NCBI RefSeq assembly: GCF_902364355.1
Contig: NZ_CABJDK010000010.1
Coordinates: 26,644-90,643, forward strand
Source: Collinsella aerofaciens
GTDB taxonomy: Bacteria > Actinomycetota > Coriobacteriia > Coriobacteriales > Coriobacteriaceae
Length of the DNA stretch: 64,000 nucleotides
Direction: 5' to 3'
Each line of letters begins with the position of its first letter. Positions within the stretch are counted from its first letter, which is position 1. This document shows, in pieces, positions 51,477 through 59,446 of the stretch. Under the pieces are notes generated by a model that worked only from the letters and a program-made list of their open reading frames with translations, did not search any database and was not told the origin of the DNA. The position numbers and the translations under genes are program-made.

Positions 51477-52538
51477 ATGTATTACATCAACGAGAGGCTA
51501 GTTAACCTCCACCGCATTTTTGACCAGAACAAGCGCGAGGGTTACCTCAGACTTGACCTGAACGAGAACCCCGAGGGGCTATCTCAAGAGTTCATCGACG
51601 GAGTTCTTTCGGGTGTGACACCCGAAATGGTAGCCCAGTACCCGGAGACACTTGAGTTTACCGAATTCCTCGCTGAAAGACTTGGTACGGACATCGAGCA
51701 CCTTTCGCTTGTTAACGGGTCTTCCGAGGGCATTCGTAACATCATTGAGGCCTTCACTGCGCCCAGCGGCGAGATCGTTTGTGTATCACCATCTTACGCG
51801 ATGTTCGAGGTCTACTCGAAGATGTATGGGCGCAATTTTGTGCCGGTCCCTTATAGGGATGACCTAACTATCACGGTGGATGATGTGATCTCCAAAATCA
51901 GCGATGACACGCAGCTGTTAATTCTTGTTAATCCGAATAACCCCATGGGCAATGCCTGGAGCGAGACCGAGATGACGCGCTTTTTCGAGGAAGCGGAACG
52001 CCGTCAGATTACCGTCCTCGTTGATGAGGCATACCATTATTTCTGCCCCGAGACTTCCATCGGATACGCCCTCACTCATGATCACGTATTTGTAACCCGC
52101 ACCTTTTCCAAGCTATTCTCGCTTGCTGGAGCTCGTTTAGGCTATGTAGCAGGATGGCCTGAGGGAGTTGCTCTCGTACAGAAGCTGAATACTCCCCACA
52201 ATGTAAATATGTTTGCCATGCTCTTTGCAAAGAAAATCATGGAAACCGAAGGCATGCTCGATTCCATGATCGAGAATCAGCTTGCCGGCAAACAGTGGCT
52301 CGTTGAGCAACTTGACCGTAATGGCTATGAATATCGAAGCAGCGAAGGCAATTTCATGTTCATTAAGCCGTTTAGCGACGCTTCTGAAATCGTTCGCCGC
52401 ATGAAGGCCGAGAAGGGCATCCTCATTAAAGAGTATGACGGTATTGGCACTTTCGGCAGCTGCCTGAGGGTTACCACTGGCCCTAAGCTTTCGATGGAGC
52501 GATTCATGGAAGCGCTGATTGAGCTGGATAAGGCCTAA
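51477..52538 (+). CDS. HisC-like PLP aminotransferase
   Basis: 353 residues; GAAAGG is upstream of the ATG. Class I/II aminotransferase with RLDLNENPEG, LSLVNGSSEGIRNIIEAF, LVNPNNPMGNAW, VLVDEAYHYFCPE, RTFSKLFSLAGARLGYVAG (PLP Lys) and GTFGSCLRVTTG (substrate-carboxylate Arg). It resembles histidinol-phosphate and CobD-type enzymes, but no histidine genes are near. It is 2 bases from the fused cytidylyltransferase gene, so it probably acts on the same small molecule, perhaps aminating a phosphorylated keto compound. Confidence 0.85.
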   Translation: MYYINERLVNLHRIFDQNKREGYLRLDLNENPEGLSQEFIDGVLSGVTPEMVAQYPETLEFTEFLAERLGTDIEHLSLVNGSSEGIRNIIEAFTAPSGEIVCVSPSYAMFEVYSKMYGRNFVPVPYRDDLTITVDDVISKISDDTQLLILVNPNNPMGNAWSETEMTRFFEEAERRQITVLVDEAYHYFCPETSIGYALTHDHVFVTRTFSKLFSLAGARLGYVAGWPEGVALVQKLNTPHNVNMFAMLFAKKIMETEGMLDSMIENQLAGKQWLVEQLDRNGYEYRSSEGNFMFIKPFSDASEIVRRMKAEKGILIKEYDGIGTFGSCLRVTTGPKLSMERFMEALIELDKA

Positions 52539-52540
52539 AC

Positions 52541-53920
52541 ATGACTAAGGTCATAACCTACGGCACCTACGACCATCTCCATCGCGGGCATGTCCGCCTG
52601 TTGGAGCGCGCCAAGGCCTTAGGCGACTATCTAATCGTTGGCGTTACGTCGGATGACTTTGACAAACAACGCGGCAAGATTAACGTTCAACAATCGCTTG
52701 AAGAACGCATCGCAGCAGTGCGTTCAACCGGGCTTGCGAACAAGATTGTTGTCGAAGAGTACGAAGGCCAGAAAATCGACGACATCAAGCGCTATGGGGT
52801 CGATATCTTTACTGTGGGATCGGATTGGGAGGGCCAATTCGATTATCTGAATGAGTACTGCAAGGTTGTGTACCTCGAGCGAACCAGTGGTGTATCTTCT
52901 ACGGAAATCCGAAGTTCGGTTAAACTTCGCTGCGGTTTAGTTGGATATACCGACTATATGAATCGCGTTTTTGCTGAATGCGGTTTGGTAAATGGTCTCG
53001 AGGTTGTCGGTATTTGTGTTGAAGATCGCAGCTTGCTAGATGAGGGTCCACTTGGAGCCAAGCTTGTAACGGATGATTACGGTAAGTTACTGAATGCGGT
53101 CGACATTGTGTATATTCACTCGCATCCTGATCGGCATTATGAACAGGTGAAACGAGCCTTAAATGCCGGCAAGCATGTGATGTGCGAAGCGCCTATCGCA
53201 AAGAGCGCTAAGGAATGCAGCGAGCTTTTCGCATTAGCCGACGAGCGAGGCCTTGTGTTGATGGACTCGCTGCGCACGGCATATTCAACCGCCTACGCAC
53301 GCATGCTGTTGTTGGTTACCGGTGGACGTATTGGCGAGGTCGTTTCAGTCGATGCTACTATAACCAATCTTAAGACCAATCGTGCTCCTTTTGATACGCA
53401 TCGCGACACTGCTTGGAGCAGCATGACGGCATGGGGCCCGACGGCATTATTGCCAATCTTCCAGATACTAGGTACTAAACCTAACTCGGTACGCATTTCG
53501 TCCTTGTGCGAAAAAAACGACAAGACTTTTGATGAGTTCTCGAGGCTTGACGTTGAGTTTCCAAACGCCGTGGCAACAGCAAAGGTTGGCTCAGGCGCTA
53601 AGTCTGAGGGCAGTCTAGTTGTATCGGGCACAAAGGGCTACATATATGTTCCTGCGCCCTGGTGGAAGACTGATTATTTCGAAATCCGCTACGAGGACCC
53701 AGCCGATAACAGACGCTATTTCTATCAGCTAGACGGTGAAGGTATTCGCTTTGAATGGGTTTCTTTCCTAAGAATGATCGCCGATGTCGAAAAGGGCACC
53801 ACAGGTGAAGAGGCACTTCGCCGCGAAGGCGGCATTGATCGCGATATCACCAAAGCCACCTGTGAAGTTATAGGTGAATTCGAACGCGGCGAGAGCGTAA
53901 AGTATCTAGAAGTTGCATGA
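52541..53920 (+). CDS. Fused cytidylyltransferase (TagD-like) and Gfo/Idh/MocA-type oxidoreductase
   Basis: 459 residues. Residues 1-130 are a glycerol-3-phosphate/choline-phosphate-type cytidylyltransferase: ITYGTYDHLHRGHVRLLERA carries the HxGH-like motif and ERTSGVSSTEIRSSV the ISSTxIR-like motif. From about residue 132 a Rossmann domain begins (CGLVGYTDYMNRVF), with VDIVYIHSHPDRHYEQVKRAL and GKHVMCEAPIAKSAKE. In Gfo/Idh enzymes the last motif is normally EKP; here it is EAP (residues 216-218), so the catalytic Lys is replaced. A C-terminal substrate domain follows. The fusion implies one path: reduce or oxidise a small alcohol, then activate it with CTP. Last gene of the cluster. Confidence 0.87.
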   Translation: MTKVITYGTYDHLHRGHVRLLERAKALGDYLIVGVTSDDFDKQRGKINVQQSLEERIAAVRSTGLANKIVVEEYEGQKIDDIKRYGVDIFTVGSDWEGQFDYLNEYCKVVYLERTSGVSSTEIRSSVKLRCGLVGYTDYMNRVFAECGLVNGLEVVGICVEDRSLLDEGPLGAKLVTDDYGKLLNAVDIVYIHSHPDRHYEQVKRALNAGKHVMCEAPIAKSAKECSELFALADERGLVLMDSLRTAYSTAYARMLLLVTGGRIGEVVSVDATITNLKTNRAPFDTHRDTAWSSMTAWGPTALLPIFQILGTKPNSVRISSLCEKNDKTFDEFSRLDVEFPNAVATAKVGSGAKSEGSLVVSGTKGYIYVPAPWWKTDYFEIRYEDPADNRRYFYQLDGEGIRFEWVSFLRMIADVEKGTTGEEALRREGGIDRDITKATCEVIGEFERGESVKYLEVA

Positions 53921-54062
53921 TAGCTTTCGCCTTTAGTAATTATTTTACTGATTAAAATAATACAGAGCACAATGACGTTCGTTGGCATTTTCCATAATGT
54001 CATGCGATGGCAGATAGTGTCGATGACCTGAACCTAATTCAAGATGCTTCAGCTGTCATTCA

Positions 54063-54098
54063 GTAGGGGTGTCTCGGCAAAAGCTGAGGCACCCCTAC
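54063..54098 (+). terminator. Strong stem-loop ending the polysaccharide cluster
   Basis: A 16-bp stem with two G-U pairs (54063-54078 with 54083-54098, AAAA loop; core AGGGGTGTCTCGGC). It is about 140 bases after the last gene, followed by CTCTATTG. The remaining bases 53921-54062 hold no gene. Confidence 0.75.
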
Positions 54099-54159
54099 CT
54101 CTATTGAAAGATCTCTTCCTATCATTCTATGCTCTATGATATTTCCGATTTATCATCGC

Positions 54160-54376
54160 CTAGTCATCAACTGGGAAAGCGGTCATTCCCCCTTCTAGAA
54201 GGTATCCCATAGTTCGCCGCAAGCGCTGCATAACTCTTGTCATAGTGAAAGGACTGATTCGACAGCGATAGTTCACGAGTATCTGCACTGTTTTTAACGT
54301 AACTAACAATCTGAATTTCCTTATATCAAGAGCAAAATCTATTGGCAGGTCCATCAGTTTTTCAGCAGAGACGGTA
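54160..54376 (-). pseudogene. Truncated unidentified coding fragment beside the insertion sequence
   Basis: Reading out of the left end of the IS, about 72 codons stay open to a stop at 54160-54162 (fragments: TVSAEKLMDLPIDFALDI, LVTLKTVQILVNYRC, LRRTMGYLLEGGMTAFPVDD). No start outside the element exists, so it may be the 3' end of a gene cut off by the insertion. I do not recognise it, and it may not be a gene. Confidence 0.3.
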
Positions 54377-55853
54377 GTGTCGCGAAAGTTGGTGTAGCGC
54401 CCGATCAGAAGCGAGTCGGCTCGGCGTCCTGGAACCTGGAACACGGTTGATATCCTATGCCGCCTCGATCCTGTCCGCAAGCTCGAGGCCCGATTCGACC
54501 ATCTTCCTGGCCTCCGCCTCCAGCCGCGCCCAGTCGACCGTCCCGTCGATCCCGCGCGTGCGGCCCTCGTCGTAGAGCCCGCCCATCTTTGCCTCCGAGA
54601 AGTACCTCGACTCCTGCCACATCTCGTCCTGCTCGCACATGACCGCGCCGGCCAGACGCGCCAGCGATGCCGTCGAGGGGAACGCCTGCACCACCCTCGA
54701 TCTGCGCTTTATCTCGCGGTTCGTCCGTTCCTGGACGTTGTTGGCGCGCAGGCGCTTCCAGTGCGACGGCGGAAAGTCGAGCTATGCCAGGGCGTCCGGC
54801 TCGGCCTCCTCGAGGATCGCCGCCACCCTCGGGCAGCACCCTTCCAGCATGTCGCACACCGCGTGGTACATGGCGGTCACGGTGGCGGCGCCGCGCCCGC
54901 GGAACACCTGCGAGACGATCCTGCCCACGCGGCGCCTCGGCCGCCGGGAGCCCGCCTCACGCATGCAGCCGCGCATGAGGTGGACGGCGCAGCGCTGCCA
55001 TGCGGCGCCCTGGAAGACCTCGCCGAGCGCGCGGACGAGACCCGGGTGGGCGTCCGAGACGACGAGCTCCACGCCGCCAACGCCGCGGTCGCGGAGCTTC
55101 CTGAGGAAGGCGGGCCACGAGACGTATGACTCGGTGTCCACCACGTCGACGCCCAGGACGCGCCTCCAGCCGTCCGCATCGCAGCCGATGGCGGTGACCA
55201 CGGCGGTGGAGGCGATGCGCCCCTCGCGGCGGCACTTGACGTAGGTCGCATCGAGCCAGACGTAGGGCACCGGCGAGCCGTCGAGGGGCCTTGCGCGGAG
55301 CTCCTCGATGTCTGCGTCCAGGCTCGAGGCGATGGCGCTCACCTGGTCCTTCGAGAGTCTGGAGACGCCCATCTTCTCGGCCACCCTCTGCACCTTGCGG
55401 GTGCTCGTGCCGGTGGCGTACATCTCGGCGACGGCGGCGACGAGGGCGCGGTCCACGCGCTGGTAGCGCTCGAGCGCGTCGTCCGGGAAGAAGCTGCCGG
55501 TGCGGAGCTTCGGGATGCGCAGCGTCAGCGTGCCGACGCAGGTGGCGAGGACCCTCTCCCGGTAGCCGTTTCGGCTGTTCGCCCCGCCACCGCACAGCTG
55601 GTCGGCCTCGGCGTCCATCACGGCGTTCACGACCTGCTCGGCGAGCCTGCGAAGCAGCTCCTGCATGTCGATGGCGCCGTCATCGAAACGGGGCATGACG
55701 AGCATGTCCGGCGTCGGGTCTGATAAGATTTCCATAGCGGTCATCGTCCTTTCCCAGAACCTGTTGTTGTGGTGATTTCAGATTCTAGGACGAAGGCCGT
55801 TCTTCGTTAAACGGGCGCTGGGGTGCCGCCCTTACACCAACATTTCCGACGCG
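54377..55853 (-). mobile_element. IS256-family insertion sequence, inactivated
   Basis: About 1.48 kb. Imperfect terminal inverted repeats of about 26 bases: left GTGTCGCGAAAGTTGGTGTA (54377-54396) and, as its inverse, right end GCGTCGGAAATGTTGGTGTA (55853 to 55834). GTTGGTGTA is shared. The transposase gene fills most of it on the minus strand. I see no matching 8-base target duplication (left AGACGGTA, right GATCAGAA), so the flanks may have rearranged. It separates the polysaccharide cluster from the accessory region. Confidence 0.85.
54455..55744 (-). pseudogene. IS256-family (Mutator-like) transposase with internal TAG stop
   Basis: The frame gives 320 residues and stops at TAG 54782-54784, then continues in the same frame for 108 more codons to a normal end at 54455. 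The N-part has NSRNGYRERVLATCVGTLTL, VWLDATYVKCRREG (first catalytic Asp) and LVVSDAHPGLVRAL (second Asp). The downstream part reads LDFPPSHWKRLRANNVQERT, then NREIKRRSRVV, where the catalytic Glu of the family is expected. The predicted product therefore lacks the third catalytic residue. Only one base needs to differ (TAY to TAG) to explain the stop. Confidence 0.9.
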
Positions 55854-56002
55854 ATCAGAATAAGGATGACAGCATGATTTCGAGAATGTTCGCGGGAGAT
55901 ACGAGGAGATTTAGTAATTCTCTTCTATAGCCTTTGCATCAGATTTAACATCGGATGATTAATTCTGATTCGCGCGATCAGCGAGGTTGAATAGGGGTCT
56001 TT

Positions 56003-57241
56003 GTGGTTAAGAACTTCTTTGTCACTTGCGGAGTATGTGGATGCGTGCATCGTGTGCGCGTCCAGGCTGGATTTGTTAATGACTATCCGGTTAGATACTT
56101 GTGTCCGCAGTGCCGGAACCGCATCGACGGAGCGGTTCACCTTGACCAGAGCTGCGCTTTGATTGATTTTAATCTCGACCCTGGCACGGTAGCCTCCATG
56201 GGTGGAGATTTAGATTGCGCCAGAGTTATGGTGGAGTTATCTGGTGAGCTTCCGTCATATAAATTATCTGTAGAAAATTGTGCCTGCATGACAAGCCCCT
56301 TTATCAGAGCCTCTGGGCTGATTCCGTTTGATGAACTCAGCGAGTACGTGAGCGATATGGTTTATTGTCTTCATTATTACCGCGAAGACTGGCCTACCCT
56401 GAGGACCGCTCTTCAACTGTATTGCGATGGGCATGACGATTATGCGGATAAGGTTCTTTCGGAATTCGAGCGCAAACTGTTAGGCGAGGACAATCGGCAC
56501 TTTTCCTTGCTGAGCCGAATCGCGAGAATGTCTTGGCTCGGTCTCCCCATGATTGCAGGGAGCGACGCGCATGAGCGCGCTGTTGAATGCGAAAAACTCG
56601 TTTCTGGTCTAGAGGCAGAGGCGCTTTCCGGCCTAGCAGGTTACTACCTTAAAACCAATATGACTGCCAAGTCGCTGCTTGCTGAAATCAACGAAGTTCT
56701 TGATTCCGTAGCCGAATCTTATCCGGTTCTCCTCAACGGTTTTACTTTTCTTATGGCGGGAGACGCCTATGACTTGGAAAAGTACGGTACGTTCTGCTGC
56801 ACTCCTAGTGATATTGAGAAGCTTTATTGTCGGGAATATGAGCTTATTGGCAGCCTGCTTGTTCTGTTTATCGGGCTCGACAACATCGAATGTAACGGGG
56901 CGTTCGATGTCATGCCCAAAGGCGTAGACCTAGGTGCAAAGTCGTTCGACAAACTTTCTGTAGCCCCTAAGGTAAAGCGATTCAACGCTGTCGGTACGGG
57001 CTCATTTACTGGCCTTATCAAGCAGTGTTGGAATCCCGTTCTGCGCAATGCATTTAGTCATAATCGGACGGATTTCGACTGCGCGACTCAAGTCATTCGC
57101 ACTTTGCGTGAGGATGGGACCAACGATTCTCGAGGCAACACCTATTTGCTTGAAATGGTTCGCGATTGCATTTTGATGGCTCGGGAAATTATGGTATTTC
57201 GTAGTGTCTTATTCCATTTCATTGGAAGTGGGCTGTGGTAA
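56003..57241 (+). CDS. Unrecognised protein with N-terminal zinc ribbon and HEPN-like RNAFSH motif
   Basis: 412 residues from GTG 56003; no strong Shine-Dalgarno is visible. The N-terminus has Cys9-x2-Cys12 (TCGVCGC) and Cys34-x2-Cys37 (YLCPQCRNR), a probable zinc ribbon. The middle is mainly helical without membrane segments. Near the C-terminus, NPVLRNAFSHNRTDFD carries R348-x4-H353, the pattern of HEPN ribonucleases, followed by a helix. I do not know the family. Directly after the IS256 element and before a DUF2971 gene. If the HEPN reading is right, an RNA-cutting defence or toxin role is possible; this is inference. Confidence 0.7.
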   Translation: MVKNFFVTCGVCGCVHRVRVQAGFVNDYPVRYLCPQCRNRIDGAVHLDQSCALIDFNLDPGTVASMGGDLDCARVMVELSGELPSYKLSVENCACMTSPFIRASGLIPFDELSEYVSDMVYCLHYYREDWPTLRTALQLYCDGHDDYADKVLSEFERKLLGEDNRHFSLLSRIARMSWLGLPMIAGSDAHERAVECEKLVSGLEAEALSGLAGYYLKTNMTAKSLLAEINEVLDSVAESYPVLLNGFTFLMAGDAYDLEKYGTFCCTPSDIEKLYCREYELIGSLLVLFIGLDNIECNGAFDVMPKGVDLGAKSFDKLSVAPKVKRFNAVGTGSFTGLIKQCWNPVLRNAFSHNRTDFDCATQVIRTLREDGTNDSRGNTYLLEMVRDCILMAREIMVFRSVLFHFIGSGLW

Positions 57242-57484
57242 CGATTGGGCTTAACGCTGATGTGCATGCACGGCGTAAATCGTGGTGCACATGTGCGTCA
57301 ATCATCGAGCTGTGGGTGTGAAAGCGATATGCCAGCGACGGTCATCTCTGGCCATCTCCGCGTTTGCACTCGCAAGGCAAGGATTAAGGTGCGCCGCCTT
57401 AATTGGCATTGGAGCGTCGACGATCGCGTCTATAAATTTTGATGAACAGTGATATGGACTCATTGTTATAGCTAGGAGCCAAAC

Positions 57485-58312
57485 ATGGAAGCACCCGCCG
57501 TTCTCTATCATTATGCAAGCCTAGATACGCTGGCCTTGATTCTGCATAATCGAACTATCAGGTTCAGCCGGTTAGATAAGGTTGACGACCCACAAGAACA
57601 GCGTTCAGCAGACTCTCAAAATCTTGGAAAAATGAAACTCGTCAGTTGTTGGACCTCTTCTGATGAGGAGAGCATCCCCATGTGGCGCGAGTATGCTGGA
57701 GCTGAATGTGGAGTAAGAATCCAGATGAAGAGCTATCCGTTTAAGCAGTATTCTGTTTCAAATGAGAGCCTCCATATGTTATCAAGTGAAGCGGTTTTGA
57801 ACGCCCCTGGTGGTTCATTTGATGGCCTTCATCTGCCCCTCGAGGATTTTTGGGATAAGAATTACCACTTTTTTGAAACGGCTCGTGATCGTGAGATTCT
57901 TCATGAGGTTGAATACACAAATGATGAGTCTCTTTTGTTTCCAAAGGTAATTAACGTATTTGAAAACGGCGGACTCGTAGCTGATTTAAATGCACTTGGA
58001 GTTCACAAAACAACTGCATGGTCGTATCAGAAAGAATGGCGCTATATCTTGACGGCTGTTCCCATAGGTATCGATTCCGTAATAAACGTTCGGTTAGATC
58101 AGATTCTCAGAGCAACTGATGTCGTGCTCGATAAATGCGACCCCGGAATCCCGCCCTTTTACGATCTTGCTATCTCCGATGAAGCTTTTTCATCAATGAA
58201 GATCGTTTCTTCTCCAAAAATGACACCTGGCAACCGCGTGATTCTGAACGCGTTGATAGAGAAATACGCACCCGGTATTGAGGTTGCAGAGAGCTCGATT
58301 GAACTTTCTTGA
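57485..58312 (+). CDS. DUF2971-family protein
   Basis: 275 residues; GGAG is 7-8 bases before the ATG. The start LYHYASLDTLALILHNRTIRFSRLDKVDDPQE (parts: LYHYASLDTLALIL, IRFSRLDKVDDPQE) is the hallmark of DUF2971, and SCWTSSDEESIPMWREYA follows as in that family, with KTTAWSYQKEWRYIL later. Its activity is not established as far as I know; members occur often in accessory and defence-rich regions. The 243 bases upstream hold no gene I can support. No overlap with neighbours. Confidence 0.88.
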   Translation: MEAPAVLYHYASLDTLALILHNRTIRFSRLDKVDDPQEQRSADSQNLGKMKLVSCWTSSDEESIPMWREYAGAECGVRIQMKSYPFKQYSVSNESLHMLSSEAVLNAPGGSFDGLHLPLEDFWDKNYHFFETARDREILHEVEYTNDESLLFPKVINVFENGGLVADLNALGVHKTTAWSYQKEWRYILTAVPIGIDSVINVRLDQILRATDVVLDKCDPGIPPFYDLAISDEAFSSMKIVSSPKMTPGNRVILNALIEKYAPGIEVAESSIELS

Positions 58313-58368
58313 GTCGACAACCACGCGTAACCCAAAGATATCCCCGCGTTTGTCTATGGCAAGATACG

Positions 58369-58534
58369 CCGGCTTTCATTACCGATTGTTAGTAACCGTG
58401 GCAACAAGAATAGGGCCAATACTGAAATTAGACTCGAAAGCTGTTCCAGATGAACTTCAAGGATGAAGGTGTAAGTGGACAACTGTTTAACTGGAGACAT
58501 CATCCACTGCAGTACGTGTCAAGGGAGGAGGAGA
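58369..58534 (+). repeat. Direct repeat, copy A: upstream DNA plus N-terminal tag
   Basis: About 166 bases starting CCGGCTTTCATT that resemble 59280-59446 throughout. The 3' half codes the conserved tag at the start of the next gene; the 5' half is non-coding or decayed coding sequence. Shared exact blocks include CTGGAGACATCATCCACTG. Confidence 0.85.
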
Positions 58535-59178
58535 CAATGGACCTAAGGAATCTACCTGAGTACATCTCAGCGATTGTGGCAATCATCGCATTGCTCATTT
58601 CTTGTTACCAAGCTCGTCTCAGTAATAAACAGTCTCTATTCAATCGACGTTTAAATATATGGATAACCGTCGATAAACTCATAAGTGTTTACGCAAAAAA
58701 CGCGAAGAACTTGGAACATGATGACGAACCGCAAATGGCTATCGACCTACTATTTGTATGGCTGACTAACACCACGTACCTGCAATCAATTTCAGCCTCA
58801 ATTAATAAGGTGTTAGATGCCGACCTTCAACTCAAATTGCATTTAAAACTTGATGAAATGAGATCGCTCGCCATGGAGGCGAGATTTTGCTTCAAGGGAA
58901 AGAGTGGAGAGGCAATTGCCGAATTCATAGAAGCTTATCAATCCCTTTTGTTTTCAATGTATCAGTATCAGATTCTATTTACTAAGATGCTCCAGAATGC
59001 AAGGGAATATCAATGGACGCTTGAACAGTCTTCTGAAAAGTTACATGAGCCCGATCAACGGAAAGATCTCTTTGAGAAAGAGAATGCTCTTGCCGATTCA
59101 TACAAGACTCTATGTCAGCAAAACATACGAGGTGCGATTCAGCACCAAATAAAACTAACGGGCTCTATATGGCGCTGA
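58450..59178 (+). CDS. Unrecognised single-membrane-segment protein with repeated N-terminal tag
   Basis: 242 residues from ATG 58450. A second start, ATG 58537 (213 residues), has a very good AAGGGAGGAGG 6 bases upstream and may be the true one. The first 28 residues (MNFKDEGVSGQLFNWRHHPL, then QYVSREEE) match the start of the next gene, with mostly synonymous base changes in the shared part. One membrane helix follows (YISAIVAIIALLISCYQA), then a helical, coiled-coil-prone cytoplasmic part. No family recognised. The topology resembles small membrane effectors, but no function is proposed. Confidence 0.7.
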   Translation: MNFKDEGVSGQLFNWRHHPLQYVSREEETMDLRNLPEYISAIVAIIALLISCYQARLSNKQSLFNRRLNIWITVDKLISVYAKNAKNLEHDDEPQMAIDLLFVWLTNTTYLQSISASINKVLDADLQLKLHLKLDEMRSLAMEARFCFKGKSGEAIAEFIEAYQSLLFSMYQYQILFTKMLQNAREYQWTLEQSSEKLHEPDQRKDLFEKENALADSYKTLCQQNIRGAIQHQIKLTGSIWR

Positions 59179-59279
59179 GCTAATAATTGGGTGCCTAAGA
59201 CGGTCGATGCCGCATCTAATCTCAATGCTATTAGTCCATTGATCAAAAACTCTTAAGCTCTAAAGAAACGCAAGACCCG

Positions 59280-59446
59280 CCAGCTTTCATTGCTGCGAGT
59301 TTGAAAACGTTACCAATTAGAATAGAACCCTGTGCCGGAATTAGATTTGGAAGCTGACTCAGGTGAACTTTAAGGACGAATACATAAATAGTCAGATGTT
59401 CAGCTGGAGACATCATCCACTGCGGTACGTGGCAAGGGAGGATGAG
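59280..59446 (+). repeat. Direct repeat, copy B: upstream DNA plus N-terminal tag
   Basis: About 167 bases resembling 58369-58534, again running from a GCTTTCATT block into the tag-coding region of the following gene. Differences in the tag are mostly at third codon positions, suggesting selection on the peptide. Confidence 0.85.

Noticed and set aside
54639..55244. Plus-strand frames across the insertion sequence
   Set aside because: Shadows of the transposase; Arg/Pro/Ser-rich composition and no independent motifs.
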